Source: Symsagittifera roscoffensis (lineage: Eukaryota > Xenacoelomorpha > Acoela > Convolutidae). From it: DNA of 64,000 bases. The first letter of the stretch is position 1, and every line of letters starts with the position of its first letter. A model generated the notes under the pieces. The model saw only the letters and a program-made list of their open reading frames with translations. It did not search any database and was not told the DNA's origin. Of the stretch, positions 30,414-40,830 are shown one piece after another. The position numbers and the translations under genes are program-made. The DNA is taken from NCBI RefSeq assembly GCF_963678635.1, contig NW_026970869.1, forward strand, positions 1 through 64,000, written 5' to 3'.

Positions 30414-30630
30414 GACCAAGTTGACATCCTGCCCTCCACACCCCCCGACCCCTTTCCCAAATCCGTTTAGGGGAGAGGTGAGAGGATGTTAATTTGGTTC
30501 TGAGTTCGAATTTTCAGCCAATCAGAATAGAGCATTTTACATGCAGCGCTAAATAGATTTAAATGAAAATGAACTGTGAGATAGAGGATCTTAATTAGGT
30601 CTATTTGGGGTGGTGGATGTTAACTTGATC
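30414..30630. mobile_element. Short inverted-repeat element in a GPCR intron (217 bp)
   Basis: GACCAAGTTGACATCC on the left pairs with GGATGTTAACTTGATC on the right, and the CCACACCCC/GGGGTGGTGG blocks also pair. No ORF. MITE-like; the family is unknown. Confidence 0.6.
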
Positions 30631-30861
30631 CGGCCTTCTTTTGAAAAAGTACAAAAGTTAAAATTCATGCCAATAAACGTTTCAGGCAACTTTAATTTTT
30701 TACATTGAGTTATTTCGTTTCAGACCAAAGCCACCAAATAGCAGCTAATCCGCATTATGGCACTGAAACTGTTCAAAATTTATTGTTTCTTTCGATTTGG
30801 CCGATCCATAGTTTAATGGTAAGAAGGAGAGCAAATTTCAATTAACCGCTTGGTTGGATAC

Positions 30862-31008
30862 CTTCATTCATTTCGGAGATGCTGTCTTGGGGCACTACTG
30901 CTGGCTGCAATCTCACATTCAGGGTGGTGGAGTTGGAATTGCAGGGGGTGTCTGCTCTTTTCAGGGGCCGCCCCTTTGACTCGGCATCTCCGCCGCCTTG
31001 CTGCATGT
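30862..31008 (-). CDS. GPCR exon: intracellular loop 3 insert (49 codons)
   Basis: 147 nt bounded by TTTTCAG|AC and GAATGAAG|GTATCC, phase 1 in and phase 1 out, open throughout. It encodes a polar linker (QQGGGDAESKGRP...) suited to the cytoplasmic loop between TM5 and TM6. It is much less AT-rich than the flanking introns. The phases fit both neighbouring exons exactly. Confidence 0.7.
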
Positions 31009-31345
31009 CTGAAAAGAAAAGAAGACAGAAGATGCAGCGAATTGTGCAGCAACGATTTCGGTTATTTTTAAAATCCAGCTAATTAAACACATTCCGCTTC
31101 CTCTCACCAACTCTAATCACTCGATTAGCTTTTTCATGCGCCTGTAGACGCAAACTTGCCTTAACTAATTGATAATATTCCTGTCAAGTGTCAACTGCGC
31201 TGAATTGGTCAAAACTGTTATTGTAAAAAACTGAAAGCCAAATCCCTTGTGTTGGTAAAACGATTCCTTATCTCAAAAAGCATCAAACATTATATAAATA
31301 TCTGATAATTTAAAGAATTACTTTCGGGCTTAACGTAAAAATTAC

Positions 31346-31646
31346 TGTTCATTTTGAGACTGCATTTCCTGGTGGATTTGTTGGAGTATATGGACCCATC
31401 ATGGGTGCCATTTTGAGTGCCCCCGATGGCCTTGCTGGAGGTTGACCTCTTTCTCGCTTTGATTGACAGCTGGAACACCACGCACGCATAGCAGGCCACA
31501 GTGACCAGGAGGGGAACGAAGAAATGTAGTGTGGCGTAGATGATGTTGTAGAAGTTGCGCTGGTCATTGCTGGTGAATGAAGTCACTGAAGTGCACTGGA
31601 AATGCTCCTTCAGACCAGGAATCTCCGCATTCGTGTACACCACAGC
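31346..31646 (-). CDS. GPCR exon: extracellular loop 2, TM5, start of loop 3
   Basis: 301 nt, acceptor GTTTTCAG|GCT (phase 0), donor AACA|GTAATT (phase 1). It encodes the loop with the conserved Cys (HFQCTSVTSF), then TM5 with FFVPLLVTVACYACVVF, where Pro and Tyr sit where rhodopsin-class receptors have them. A basic cytoplasmic start (KARKR) follows. Joined after the TM4 exon it gives SIPQ|AVVY, the form seen in GnRH/AKH/corazonin receptors. Confidence 0.85.
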
Positions 31647-32136
31647 CTGAAAACAGACAACACGTAACACGCATGCAAAATACTGAACCATCTTGAAACT
31701 AACTACAACTTCGATACGCTGACCCACGTTGGTATTATTTAACGAAATCCAAATTTATTTAATTCTACTACAACTTTTCTAACTTTTCTACTTGTAGACA
31801 ATACATACTAATTTTGAGCCTTTTTGCGCAGAAAATCGCTTGCAGCGCATAAAATATGGTCAAATTAACGTATTGCTATAATTTGCGAGAGCTCGGAAAA
31901 AACTTCGTGGCTCTAAACGATTTCGTGGATCTAAAGAACGTCGACAAAACATGAGATTCTTTTGAAAATCTGCGACTAGTCGAGATAACTTTAAATCATA
32001 CTGCGATTAAAGCTGCTCCTTCACAATTACTGATGATGCTAAAAGATACTAATGGAAGGCGAATTTTATTCATGATTTTCAAACACGTGATGCCTATTTT
32101 TCCTGATTACAAAATCAAAATAGTTTTTGAAATTGT
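31647..32136. other. GPCR intron, left of element 2
   Basis: AT-rich, with no ORF or repeat recognised. It ends where the left LTR of element 2 begins. Confidence 0.5.
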
Positions 32137-32514
32137 TGAGTTATGACCTTTTGGGTGTACTCATAGAGTAATTTCAGATAAAGTACACCGTCTGCTCCTC
32201 GCGGATCTTATTTTCGGCCGGATAGATTCGTGCAACTTCTTAGTCTAATACCAATCTTAATCTTACTCTTATATCTCCTAGTCTCAATAGATCTAGTGTA
32301 CACCGATTTATGCGAGTTAGTTCCAGAATGAGAACAAATGTATTCTATGTTTAATTCAAATTGTTCTGGTGTTGAAACTACAAGTAGTTTCAACACTTTA
32401 CAAATAAATAGGTTGTTAGTTTTATGGAATATGATTGGTTAGTATTTAATATTTTATAGATATAAATTATCATAAAATTAACCAATTATAAATACTAGTT
32501 TAGATCTGGTTCCA
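32137..32514 (-). repeat. 3' LTR of element 2
   Basis: 378 bp, TG...CA. It is homologous to 36376-36752 and to 19196-19605. The bases just inside it are purine-rich in reading direction (GGATGGG before TGGAACC), a possible short polypurine tract. Confidence 0.9.
32369..32396 (-). promoter_or_regulatory. LTR hairpin, element 2 (3' LTR)
   Basis: GTGTTGAAACTAC, loop AA, GTAGTTTCAACAC is a perfect 13-bp stem. Relative to element 1, both sides change together at two positions. The 5' LTR copy at 36609-36636 has lost a few pairs. Confidence 0.7.
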
Positions 32515-33703
32515 CCCATCCGCGGTTTAGAGAGTTTTCGTTCTTCAGTGTTCTATTGTAGTGGAGGATGGATGATGGTGTCTTTCTTTGGAAGTTGCGA
32601 GCATATTCTTTTTTACGATTAGGAAGAAAGATTGTTATCACGATCGTTTCGGGAGATCTTATCATGATTTCTGATTGGTTGTGATGAGTGTTGATTTGGT
32701 TGAATATAGAACAGCAATGTTCCAATCTCGTTCGGAAGTGGCATGTAGTTTAAATTTGGATGAAGTGCCTGGTGACTTGGATCTGTACGTATACTTGAAC
32801 ATCGAGATGGCCATTGTTCGGTTGCAATGGGTTTCCTTTGCTGCGATGCCAAGTCGTACTTTAATTTCGTTAAGTGTAATGACTGTAGGCAGCATGTCGG
32901 GTGTGTTTTGCCATTTCATAGTTGGAGTGTGATTGGGTTGTCAAGATCCTTGCTGCTCATCATTGAGTTGTATGTTATCTATATACTGCATGGTATTATT
33001 TACATATACAAATCTTTGTTAATTTTGTTTTTAGTTATGATCTTGTATTAATTTTTATCGCAAAAGCGTTATTGTATAGTTCGATTATTTTTATGAGAAT
33101 AATTTACCCAGTTCTAAGCTTGTTTCAATCCGGTTTGGGTACCGTGGGTTTTCTTTTCTTAGTCATGCTGTTAGGTTGTGGTTTGTGCTGTTTAGTAAGC
33201 TGCGTTGATTAGTTTTGATTATTATATAATTCTTTTCCAACCGGGTTAAAGGAAAGTTTGAAATGTGTTAAGACTGGTTAGAGTTGTTATGAGTGAAAAT
33301 TAAAACTTAAATTTATTATTTTAAACAATTCTTCGTGGGCGAGCTGTGCGATTGTGGACAGGATTGTGGGCGAGTGAATAATTAAAACTACAAAGAAGCG
33401 TCTTTGAAAAAGTTAGTACTGCTTTTAATTTATAGGCAACTTTTATTAATTTATTACTTTAAAATTATTAATTTTATTGCTTTATTTGGGGGGTTGAAAT
33501 TATCAATTTATTTTCATTGTAAAAATATTTACTGCATATGGGAAAAGAATTTATGCATCGATTTATTGCTGTTTGGGGGAGAATTTTACTGCTTCAATTT
33601 ATGAAATTGGTTAAAACAAATTTATGATTCTAGAAAAAAGTTTCCTGTTTTTTGTTTCGTTTTTCTTTTTTTTGTAGATGATTGATGATCGTGCCTGTGA
33701 AGA
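32515..33703 (-). other. 3' untranslated region of element 2
   Basis: Aligned with 1-1271 of element 1 from about 32.71 kb onward. Short frames exist on both strands, but none keeps its frame between the two copies. Confidence 0.5.
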
Positions 33704-33784
33704 CTAGAGAAAACGAGAAAACATTATAAAGAATGGTTAGTTTTTGTTCAAACTCGTTAGTAAAATTTATTTAATTCATTTTAC
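33704..33784 (-). other. Small intron of element 2, same place as in element 1
   Basis: 81 nt, donor AATAAG|GTAA, TACTAAC branch-like box, acceptor TTTTCTCTAG. The surrounding exon sequence is conserved with element 1 and the intron body is not. Confidence 0.6.
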
Positions 33785-34103
33785 CTTATTCGTCTGTGAA
33801 CAATCCGTGGGTAAAATGTCGCTGATGATTTCTGATGATGTTAGTAACTGACCTATCAGACGAATGATGTTTTTAGTTTGGAGAAGTGGCCCAAGCAATT
33901 CGAGTGCTTCAATGATTTTGTGCTCTTCAGTGCTAGGTGAGAGTTCATAAGGTGTTTTTTGGATGAGGTTATAAAGTTTATGGTTATATCTGGTGTTATG
34001 GATGAGTTCTAGGACCAGGATTTCAACGGGCTGTAGGACTTCGTTTGGGACAATTAGTGGGTGGGATTCGTCTACGTTGAAGGTTTTGGTTAAGGGAAGT
34101 TTT
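33776..34103 (-). pseudogene. C-terminal remnant of the 336-aa accessory protein
   Basis: About 108 codons open in the same frame as the element 1 protein. Long identical stretches (HNT, NHKLYNLIQ, LLQTKNIIR) sit amid many base changes. It is cut at 34103 by the env-cluster deletion. Unlike element 1 there is no stop before the splice donor; the unspliced frame ends at TGA 33778-33776. Confidence 0.8.
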
Positions 34104-34678
34104 GAGGGCTCTTAAGGGTCTTCCTAATTTTGTTTTTATTTATTGGATGATTGGGGGTATTTAAGAGATGTTTGTACTTTTAGGCTAAATGATCATGTCC
34201 TTTTTGTTCTTCAGGCTAATTTAATGTTTTTGCTTGAGGGAGTTTTGATGTCTAAGTTGGAACAAAATTGTTGATCTTTGTTCTACTTGATAGGGGAAGG
34301 TTGTAATATTGAGACTTTGTTTATTTCAGGTTTCAATGTTTAGCGGTTTGCTTATTTCTGACCTAGAGATCATTTAGTTATAGTTAAGGATTTGCTTGAG
34401 GGTGATTGTTTGTCGGCTAAAGAAGTTGTGTCTGAAATGAGGTGATGATTCTTAAAAGTTCTTATTGGCTGAACTTGAACGAGTTTGTTCAAGAGCTTTC
34501 AGCATGAATTTTGAGAAAATTTACGGGCTATGAAAAGATCTTTCAATAGGTGAAAACGTTAATTAATTTTAAAGTGGTTTCTGAAATTCAACTTTCTTTA
34601 ATATTTTAGATTGTGGAATGAATGTTTATAATCTTTTCGTGGCTGATTTCGAAGTCGCGATGATTGTCTATGTTGAGA
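34104..34678 (-). other. Pol-env spacer and last codons of Pol in element 2
   Basis: 34105-34600 matches the spacer of element 1. 34590-34670 matches the last ~25 Gag-Pol codons (NQPRK, then a 1-base shift). The gag-pol deletion joins at about 34675. Confidence 0.65.
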
Positions 34679-34987
34679 TTATTTTTTGATCTTGTGCTCA
34701 AAATGGTGACTAACATTCATGAGCAACCATTGTAGGAGTGTCTGTAATTTGTTTTTGTCATTTTTTAAATTCAGTTTTTTGGTACTTGCGTTTCTTCGTT
34801 TTGAAAATAGTTTTCTAATCAATTGTTTTTGTTTGTTAATGATTTCCTTTCTTAGTGCTTGTCTTCTTGTTCTTATGCATCCTATTGTTTGTCTGTGTGG
34901 TGTGATTACGAGATCGTATCTTTCGTCGTTAATTATACAGTTGTGTAATATAATTGTTTGTTTGTTTCCTACATTGTCTCTTGACAT
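34679..34987 (-). pseudogene. N-terminal Gag remnant of element 2 (102 codons)
   Basis: Homologous to 16404-16580 of element 1 and to the open frame following its TAA. GNKQTI, LHNC, YDLVITPH, QTIGCIRTRRQ and FSK-RNA are shared. Here the frame reads through the position that is TAA in element 1. It is ended by the gag-pol deletion. Confidence 0.7.
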
Positions 34988-35499
34988 AAGATTGATGGAT
35001 GCAATATAGTGATTTCTAGTGTCTTAAACTGTTAGTTCTTACGATTTTTTGTTGTTAGTTTAACTTGAGGCATATTTGTCGGGTTGGAGAGAAAAACAAA
35101 TATCGATTCGTAAGAATGATTTTTACTTTCTCGTGAATAATTCCAAGTTAAGATAGACTAAACTAATCTTACCTAGGGTTTGTGGTTTGTGATCAAGGGT
35201 TGGAGAATAGTAAATCGATCCACAATGTTCAGGTATAATTAGAACGAAAGTAGTTTGTTAGATATTTTTTATGACTTACTAGGTTTAATTGTTTTTAGCC
35301 TGGGTCATTTAAGAGGAAAGGGATCAAGTGAAGGATGAATATTTGAAGATCTTCACTTTTTATCCTAATTAGAATGGTTAGCTATTTGAAAAATTTCTGT
35401 TAATTTTGGGTCTTTAATAAGGGTTGGGTAGTGAATTGATATTTTAGGTCGTTAGACACTAATTAATATGGGAGGGGGAGAACAAAATTGTTCTATTTG

Positions 35500-35740
35500 A
35501 TCCAAGGATAAGCCGTGGTGATCAGAAATTTAGATTAAGTTTTTTTTAATTTTGAAGATCCAAGGGAAGCCTTGACGATCAGAAATTAAGATTTATTTTG
35601 TTTTAATATAAAGATCCAAGGGAAGCCTTGATGATCAGAAATTTAGATTTCGTTTCATTTAATTTAAAGATCCAAAGGAAGCCTTGATGATCTGTTATTT
35701 TAAATCAAATTAATTTAAGTGAAAACAAAGATAAGCCTTG
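35500..35740 (-). repeat. Four to five stem-loop repeats in the leader of element 2
   Basis: GATCCAAGG...GCCTTG-GATC units about 60 bases apart (near 35500, 35554, 35611, 35669, and a partial one at 35730). They are homologous to 18461-18545 but more numerous. The stems are kept while the spacers vary. Confidence 0.75.
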
Positions 35741-36051
35741 ATAGTTTTTCGACAAAAGGTTAAGATAAAAAGGTTAAGTTTTTAGTTTTGATGATTCTTA
35801 GTTTTTGAGATTTGCTGTTATGTTTTAGGTAATGCAGCTGGGATGAAGGGATGATTTATAAATATTAACAATTGATGCTTTATACTAACTAATTTTTGTA
35901 CTTTTATAATCAATAAATATTTTTTTCAAGATGTTTTTAATTTACTGCAGATTTTTAAAGAAGAACGACTAGTGTGGTTTTTATTTGTCGTTATTGTATA
36001 ATTATTCGGTTTAGCGCTATGAAAGATTATGGAAGATGTTTCTTCAAAATT

Positions 36052-36285
36052 TTATGTCAGTAAATGAAAATTTAAATTTACTGCTAGAAGTATTCTAAAT
36101 GTAAAAGTTTGATCTCGTTTTTGTCTTACAATCATGAAATCAATAGGTAGATTTCTTCCTAGTCGTATGTCGTCTCTTGTCCGAGGTCTTCTTCCAATAC
36201 CGGGTAGTTCTCGTATTGTTCGGAATCTTGCATCTGATCTTTTGAGTCGTAGAGACATTTCTACTAAATTTTTCTCATTTAACAT
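36052..36285 (-). CDS. 77-aa arginine-rich leader protein of element 2
   Basis: Same length and position as 18875-19108, 57 of 77 residues identical, with an intact ATG and stop in an otherwise gutted element. PGIGRRPRTRDDIR is unchanged, while terminal and middle residues vary conservatively (Asp/Glu, Lys/Arg, Ile/Val). Function unknown. Confidence 0.7.
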   Translation of the reverse strand: MLNEKNLVEMSLRLKRSDARFRTIRELPGIGRRPRTRDDIRLGRNLPIDFMIVRQKRDQTFTFRILLAVNLNFHLLT

Positions 36286-36356
36286 TTTGTAAAATGTTGT
36301 ATTTGTCTAATTCTAATCTGTTTTTTCTAAATCTAGGTTAGTTTAGATCTGTCCGA

Positions 36357-36373
36357 GACCTTTGATCGCACCA
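36357..36373 (-). promoter_or_regulatory. tRNA primer-binding site of element 2
   Basis: TGGTGCGATCAAAGGTC on the minus strand, two bases inside the 5' LTR. It shares TGGTGCGA with element 1. Confidence 0.75.
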
Positions 36374-36375
36374 GA

Positions 36376-36752
36376 TGAGTTATGACCTTTTGGGTGTACT
36401 CATAGAGTAATTTCAGATAAGGTACACCGTCTGCTCCTCGCGCTATCTTATTTTCGGCCGGATAGATTCGTGCAACTTCTTAGTCTAATACCAATCTTAG
36501 TCTTACTCTTATATCTCCTAGTCTCAATAGATCTAGTGTACACCGGTTTATGCGAGTTATTTCCAGGATGAGAACAACTGTATTCTAAGCTTAATTCACA
36601 TTGTTCTGGCTTTGAAACTACAAGTAATTTCAACACTTACAAACAAGTGGGTTGTTAGTTTGATTGAGTATGATTGGTTAGTATTCAATATTTTATAGAT
36701 ATAAAATATCGAATAATATCCATTAATAAATTCTAGTTTAGATCTGGTTCCA
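36376..36752 (-). repeat. 5' LTR of element 2
   Basis: 377 bp, TG...CA, paired with 32137-32514. Differences of roughly one in twelve between the two LTRs indicate an old insertion. Confidence 0.9.
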
Positions 36753-37652
36753 ATGTTCTCTAACATTTACTGAAAAAACTATTGATTAATTGGTTTAAAA
36801 AATTAACAGTCTTAAAAGGAAGACGACAAGTTTTGGAAAGTTGTACTACGAGAGTTAGTAAAAACTTTTAACTTGCAACCAGTAAATGGAAATTTAGTCA
36901 GAAAAAAAAACAGTTTAAAATTTTTCATCTTCAAACAAAGTACTAATGAAAGTATAAGGCATTAAAACGTAAATACAATACATAAATATTAAAACCAAAA
37001 AAATATATAAAAACTGTTTCGTTACAGATAATTCCATTTCACAAATTTTTTCTGCCTATCTGATTCATTAGATTTGAATCATCGTTGCTTTTTTGTTCTC
37101 CGGGGTATTGCCTCGACAAACTTCGAGGGTCGTGCATGATACTTGTTAGATAATTACTGATGTTGCATTATTTCATTACTGATGATTCACTTCAAATCAA
37201 TATTCTCCAAAACCTCAGGAAAAACTTTCAAGGGAGAAAAAACTCGATATATTCATTACTCTTATCGGATAATTTAGCCTCCATGTTTGTGTTCAGCAAA
37301 GATAATTTTTTAAGCTACTGAAACCAACGCTTCTCCGTAGTAGATTGTATAAAAAATTGAGTATTCATTTCCCACACCCGCCAATTCCGACAGTTGCTAA
37401 AACGTTTTGAGCTACTGGACTTTCGAACTTTCTACTTTTCGTATGAGTTTAAAAGTGAGTCCTCATAAAAAATTATACAAGCTGACAAACAAGCAATTGA
37501 CCGTTAATGGAAGGTGGAGAGAAAATTATGTAACTTTTTGAATGGCCCTCAAACTGAGAGACATATTGTGTCATAATATTTGCAAAAAAATGTTCCAAAA
37601 TACAGAATTTACTAATTAATCTTTCAGTGAATAGAAAAACGAAATGAATAAT
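36753..37652. other. AT-rich GPCR intron sequence
   Basis: No ORF, repeat or structure recognised between element 2 and the cluster of hairpin elements. Confidence 0.5.
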
Positions 37653-38770
37653 TGTTCCGACTTTCGATACGAAAGTAACGGAATATTTGTGCTCGGGGTG
37701 GGTTTTTTTTCTTGAGACAAATTTCGACTTTTTAACAACCTATTTGTAAGAACTTCTCTATTGTTCGAAATAAATTGTCACCTTGATTGCACCTGTGATT
37801 ATTTTTGTAAAATTATGGGGTTTTAACATTGCCAATTTGGGAAAGTTACCGTGCAAAGTATATTGTGCTTTCAACGCGCAAGCGGAGAATTAATCCCTTT
37901 TGAAAATTGTTCCAAATTGAGTTGATCTTTTCTATTCGATGTTTTCGATACTTTGCTGTATGCGAACTATATTACTTTGTACGCAACATAGCCTGTCATG
38001 GAATGACTTGGAAAAACATCCTAAAAAATAAAAAAAGAGTTTGACACAATTTCGCTTTTAAAAAACTATGTCAACTTTGATTTCGTAATTTACGGTCCAA
38101 AATTTTACTGGTCAATTAAGGGATTTTTTTTTTTCAATTTTTTCACAACAAAGTTCTCCCTGCAGGCAAGTTTTGTGAAAAAAGTGGTCGAAAATGCTTA
38201 TTTTTGTCTCTATTTGTAATTTTTTGATTAAAAACTTCAGTTTCATTTTTGTTCCGATTTTTGTAACACAAATAACGGAATATTTGTGCTCGGGGTGGGT
38301 TTTTTTTTCTTGAGACAAATTTCGACTTTTTAACTAGCCATTTTTGACAGATTTTTTTTATCATTTGAAAGGTATTGTTGTCCTGAGCTCAAATTTGAAA
38401 AGATACCTCACCTGTGATCATTTTTCGTAAAGTTATTGGGGTTTAAAGATTGGGACAATTAACGCGCGATATTTTCGCGCTATTAACGCGTAAGCGGAGA
38501 GTTAATCCGTCTTAGATATCGTTCCAAATTGGTTTAAACGAAGCTTATTTGCCATAATTGATTTGTTACAAGTAGCGAAATCTATCCTTTTGTACTTTAA
38601 ATGGCGTGTGGGGAGATGATTTTCATAAAAAATTTCAAATTTTAGAAAAAAAAAAACAATTTCCTTTTATTTTATTACTTTCAATTTTTTAATGCCATTA
38701 CTGCTCCATAAGCCTTAATAGGCAGTCGGAACATCCAGGGTTTCGCCCTGATACGAGCAGTCTTGTTTCT
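37653..38770 (+). mobile_element. Long HINE-like element, plus orientation
   Basis: Starts TGTTCCGACT followed by the CTTTCG-ATA-CGAAAG palindrome, and ends with the CAGGGTTTCGCCCTG hairpin and GAGCAGTCTTGTT. It contains a second, internal start-like block at about 38246 and an extra ~590 bp compared with the common 520-bp units. It is the inverted partner of 39869-40830. Confidence 0.75.
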
Positions 38771-39348
38771 ACTTTTACTGGTTCTTAATTTTAAATCCAG
38801 TTTTAAATTAAGTTTTTGAAAAATAACAGAAGAGCACGAGCACATTAATAAAAGGTTTCTTCAACAACGTAATCCATTGCTCTGGTATTTACATTGTATT
38901 TGCTTTAAATTTCCATTAGTTTGTCAACAATTGTATTACGAAGGGTTTTTGAAAAATGTTCGATTTTGCAAAAAAACTGAAAGCGGTTGTTACCACTACT
39001 TCCTTCATTTTCATTTTGAAGTTTATAAAAAAACAGAGTTGACTGCAGACCAGTTTTGAGCATATTTTAGAGTTTCAGACGTAGCTAGAGGGGTAAACGT
39101 TAGCAAGAAAATATCGTTTTTGGAACAATCGAGAGAACATTTATCTAAAGAAAAAAGTGAAAAGCAACCTGAATTTTTTGTCTTTTTTTCCTAAATATTT
39201 TTATTTTGTTGTAGATTTTCTAGAAAAAAAAATCGAAATTGATTTAATGTTTCCCCAGAAAACGTGGTTTGCAAATTACTTGTTTTCTCAAAATTTTACG
39301 ACTATCCTTTTCGGTACAGTTCCCTAAAAATCCTCTAAAATAATAACA
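38771..39348. other. Spacer between oppositely oriented HINE-like elements
   Basis: AT-rich with no ORF beyond chance length. It forms the loop of a large inverted arrangement. Confidence 0.5.
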
Positions 39349-39868
39349 AAACTGCTCGTATCAGGGCGAAACCCTGAAAGTTCCGACTGCCTTTTAAGGT
39401 TTATGGAGCAGTAAAAATTAAATGTGATAAAATAAAATGAATTTTTTTTCTAAAATTTCAAATTTTTTATGAAAATCATCCCCCCACAGGCCATATAAAG
39501 TACAAAAGGACAGATTTAGCTCCTTGTAACAAATCAATTATGGCAAATAAGCTTCTTCCAACCACCAACTTGGAACGATTTCTAAGACTGATTAAATCTC
39601 CGCTTACGCGTTAATAGTGCGAACTAAATCGCGCGCTAATTGTCGCAAACTGGCCAAAATGCCAATCTTTAGACCTCCCTAAATTTTACAAAAAATAGTA
39701 AACAGGTAAAATATTTTTGCAAATTTAAACTCAAGACAACAATGCCTTTCATATGATATCAAAAATTCCGTCAAAGATGGCTAGTTAAAAAGTTGAAATT
39801 TGTCTGAAGAAAAAAAACCCACCCCGAGCACAAATATTCCGTTACTTTCGTATCGAAAGTCGGAACAA
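39349..39868 (-). mobile_element. HINE-like element, minus orientation
   Basis: A full 520-bp unit in reverse: the 3' tail with hairpin comes first (GACTGCTCG, CAGGGCGAAACCCTG) and ends in the start block AGTCGGAACAA. It abuts the next unit directly. Confidence 0.75.
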
Positions 39869-40830
39869 CAAGACTGCTCGTATCAGGCCCCCACGCGCCA
39901 TATAAAATACAAAGTGATAAATTTCGCTCCTAGTAACAACTCAATTATGGCAAACAAGCTTCCTTCAACCAATTTGGAACGATTTCTAGGACGGATCAAA
40001 TCTCCGCTTACGCGTTAATAGCGCGAAATATATCTCGCATTAATTAATTTCCCAAATTGGCCCTAATGACAATCTTTAAACCCCCATAATTTTACGAAAA
40101 ACGATCACAGGTGAAATAACTTTTCAAAAGCTCAGGACAACAATAACTTTCAAATGATATAACAAAATTCTGACAAAAATGGCTAGTTAAAAAGTTGAAA
40201 TTTGTTCGAAGAAAAAAAACCCACCCCGAGCACAAATATTCCGTTATTTGTGTTACAAAAATCGGAACAAAAATGAAACTGAAGTTTTTAATCAAAAAAT
40301 TACAAATAGAGACAAAAATAAGCATTTTCGACCACTTTTTTCTCAAAACTTGCCTGCAGGGAGAACTTTGTTGTGAAAAAATTGAAAAAAAAATCCCTTA
40401 ATTGACCAGTAAAATTTTGGACCGTTAATTACGAAATCAAAGTTGACATAGTTTTTTAAAAGCGAAATTGTGTCAAACTCTTTTTTTATTTTTTAGAGAT
40501 GTTTTTCCAAGTCATTCCATGACAGGCTATGTTGCGTACAAAGTAATATAGTTCGCATACAGCAAAGTATCGAAAACATCGAATAGAAAAGATCAACTCA
40601 ATTTGGAACAATTTTCAAAAGGATTAATTCTCCGCTTGCGCGTTGAAAGCACAATATACTTTGCACGGTAACTTTCCCAAATGCTAAAACCCCATAATTT
40701 TACAAAAATAATCACAGGTGCAATCAAGGTGACAATTTATTTCGAACAATAGAGAAGTTCTTACAAATAGGTTGTTAAAAGTCGAAATTTTTCTCGGGAA
40801 AAACCACCCCGAGTAATTTTTTGTGTCATT
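39869..40830 (-). mobile_element. Long HINE-like element, minus orientation
   Basis: Begins with a shortened 3' tail (hairpin deleted after GACTGCTCGTATCAGG). It then matches 37683-38560 in reverse complement for about 0.9 kb, including the 590-bp insert. The far end is diverged. Confidence 0.7.

Larger units (their letters stand above)
32137..36752 (-). mobile_element. Internally deleted relative of element 1 (element 2), 4.6 kb, two LTRs
   Basis: LTRs at 32137-32514 and 36376-36752 are about nine-tenths identical by eye, so the insertion is old. Inside, in reading order: primer-binding site, 77-aa ORF, stem-loop leader, N-terminus of Gag, the last codons of Pol, the pol-env spacer, the C-terminal part of the 336-aa ORF, the small intron and the 3' region. 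Two deletions remove the body of Gag-Pol (junction near 34675) and the env cluster (junction near 34104). It lies in the large GPCR intron, on the same strand as the gene. No clean target-site duplication: the flanks TTGT and ATGT differ by one base. Confidence 0.93.

Noticed and set aside
30864..31052. 62-aa minus-strand ORF over the loop-3 exon
   Set aside because: Wrong frame for the splice phases. The exon at 30862-31008 in the other frame joins correctly on both sides.
32662..32932. Overlapping 80-aa ORFs on both strands in the 3' region of element 2
   Set aside because: The matching part of element 1 (1-230) has stops in each of these frames, so coding is not conserved.
38112..38364. 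Repeated small ORFs inside the HINE-like units (also 40092-40401, 45677-45952, 39800-40018)
   Set aside because: They arise in multiple frames from the same repeat, differ in frame between copies and show no codon-level conservation.
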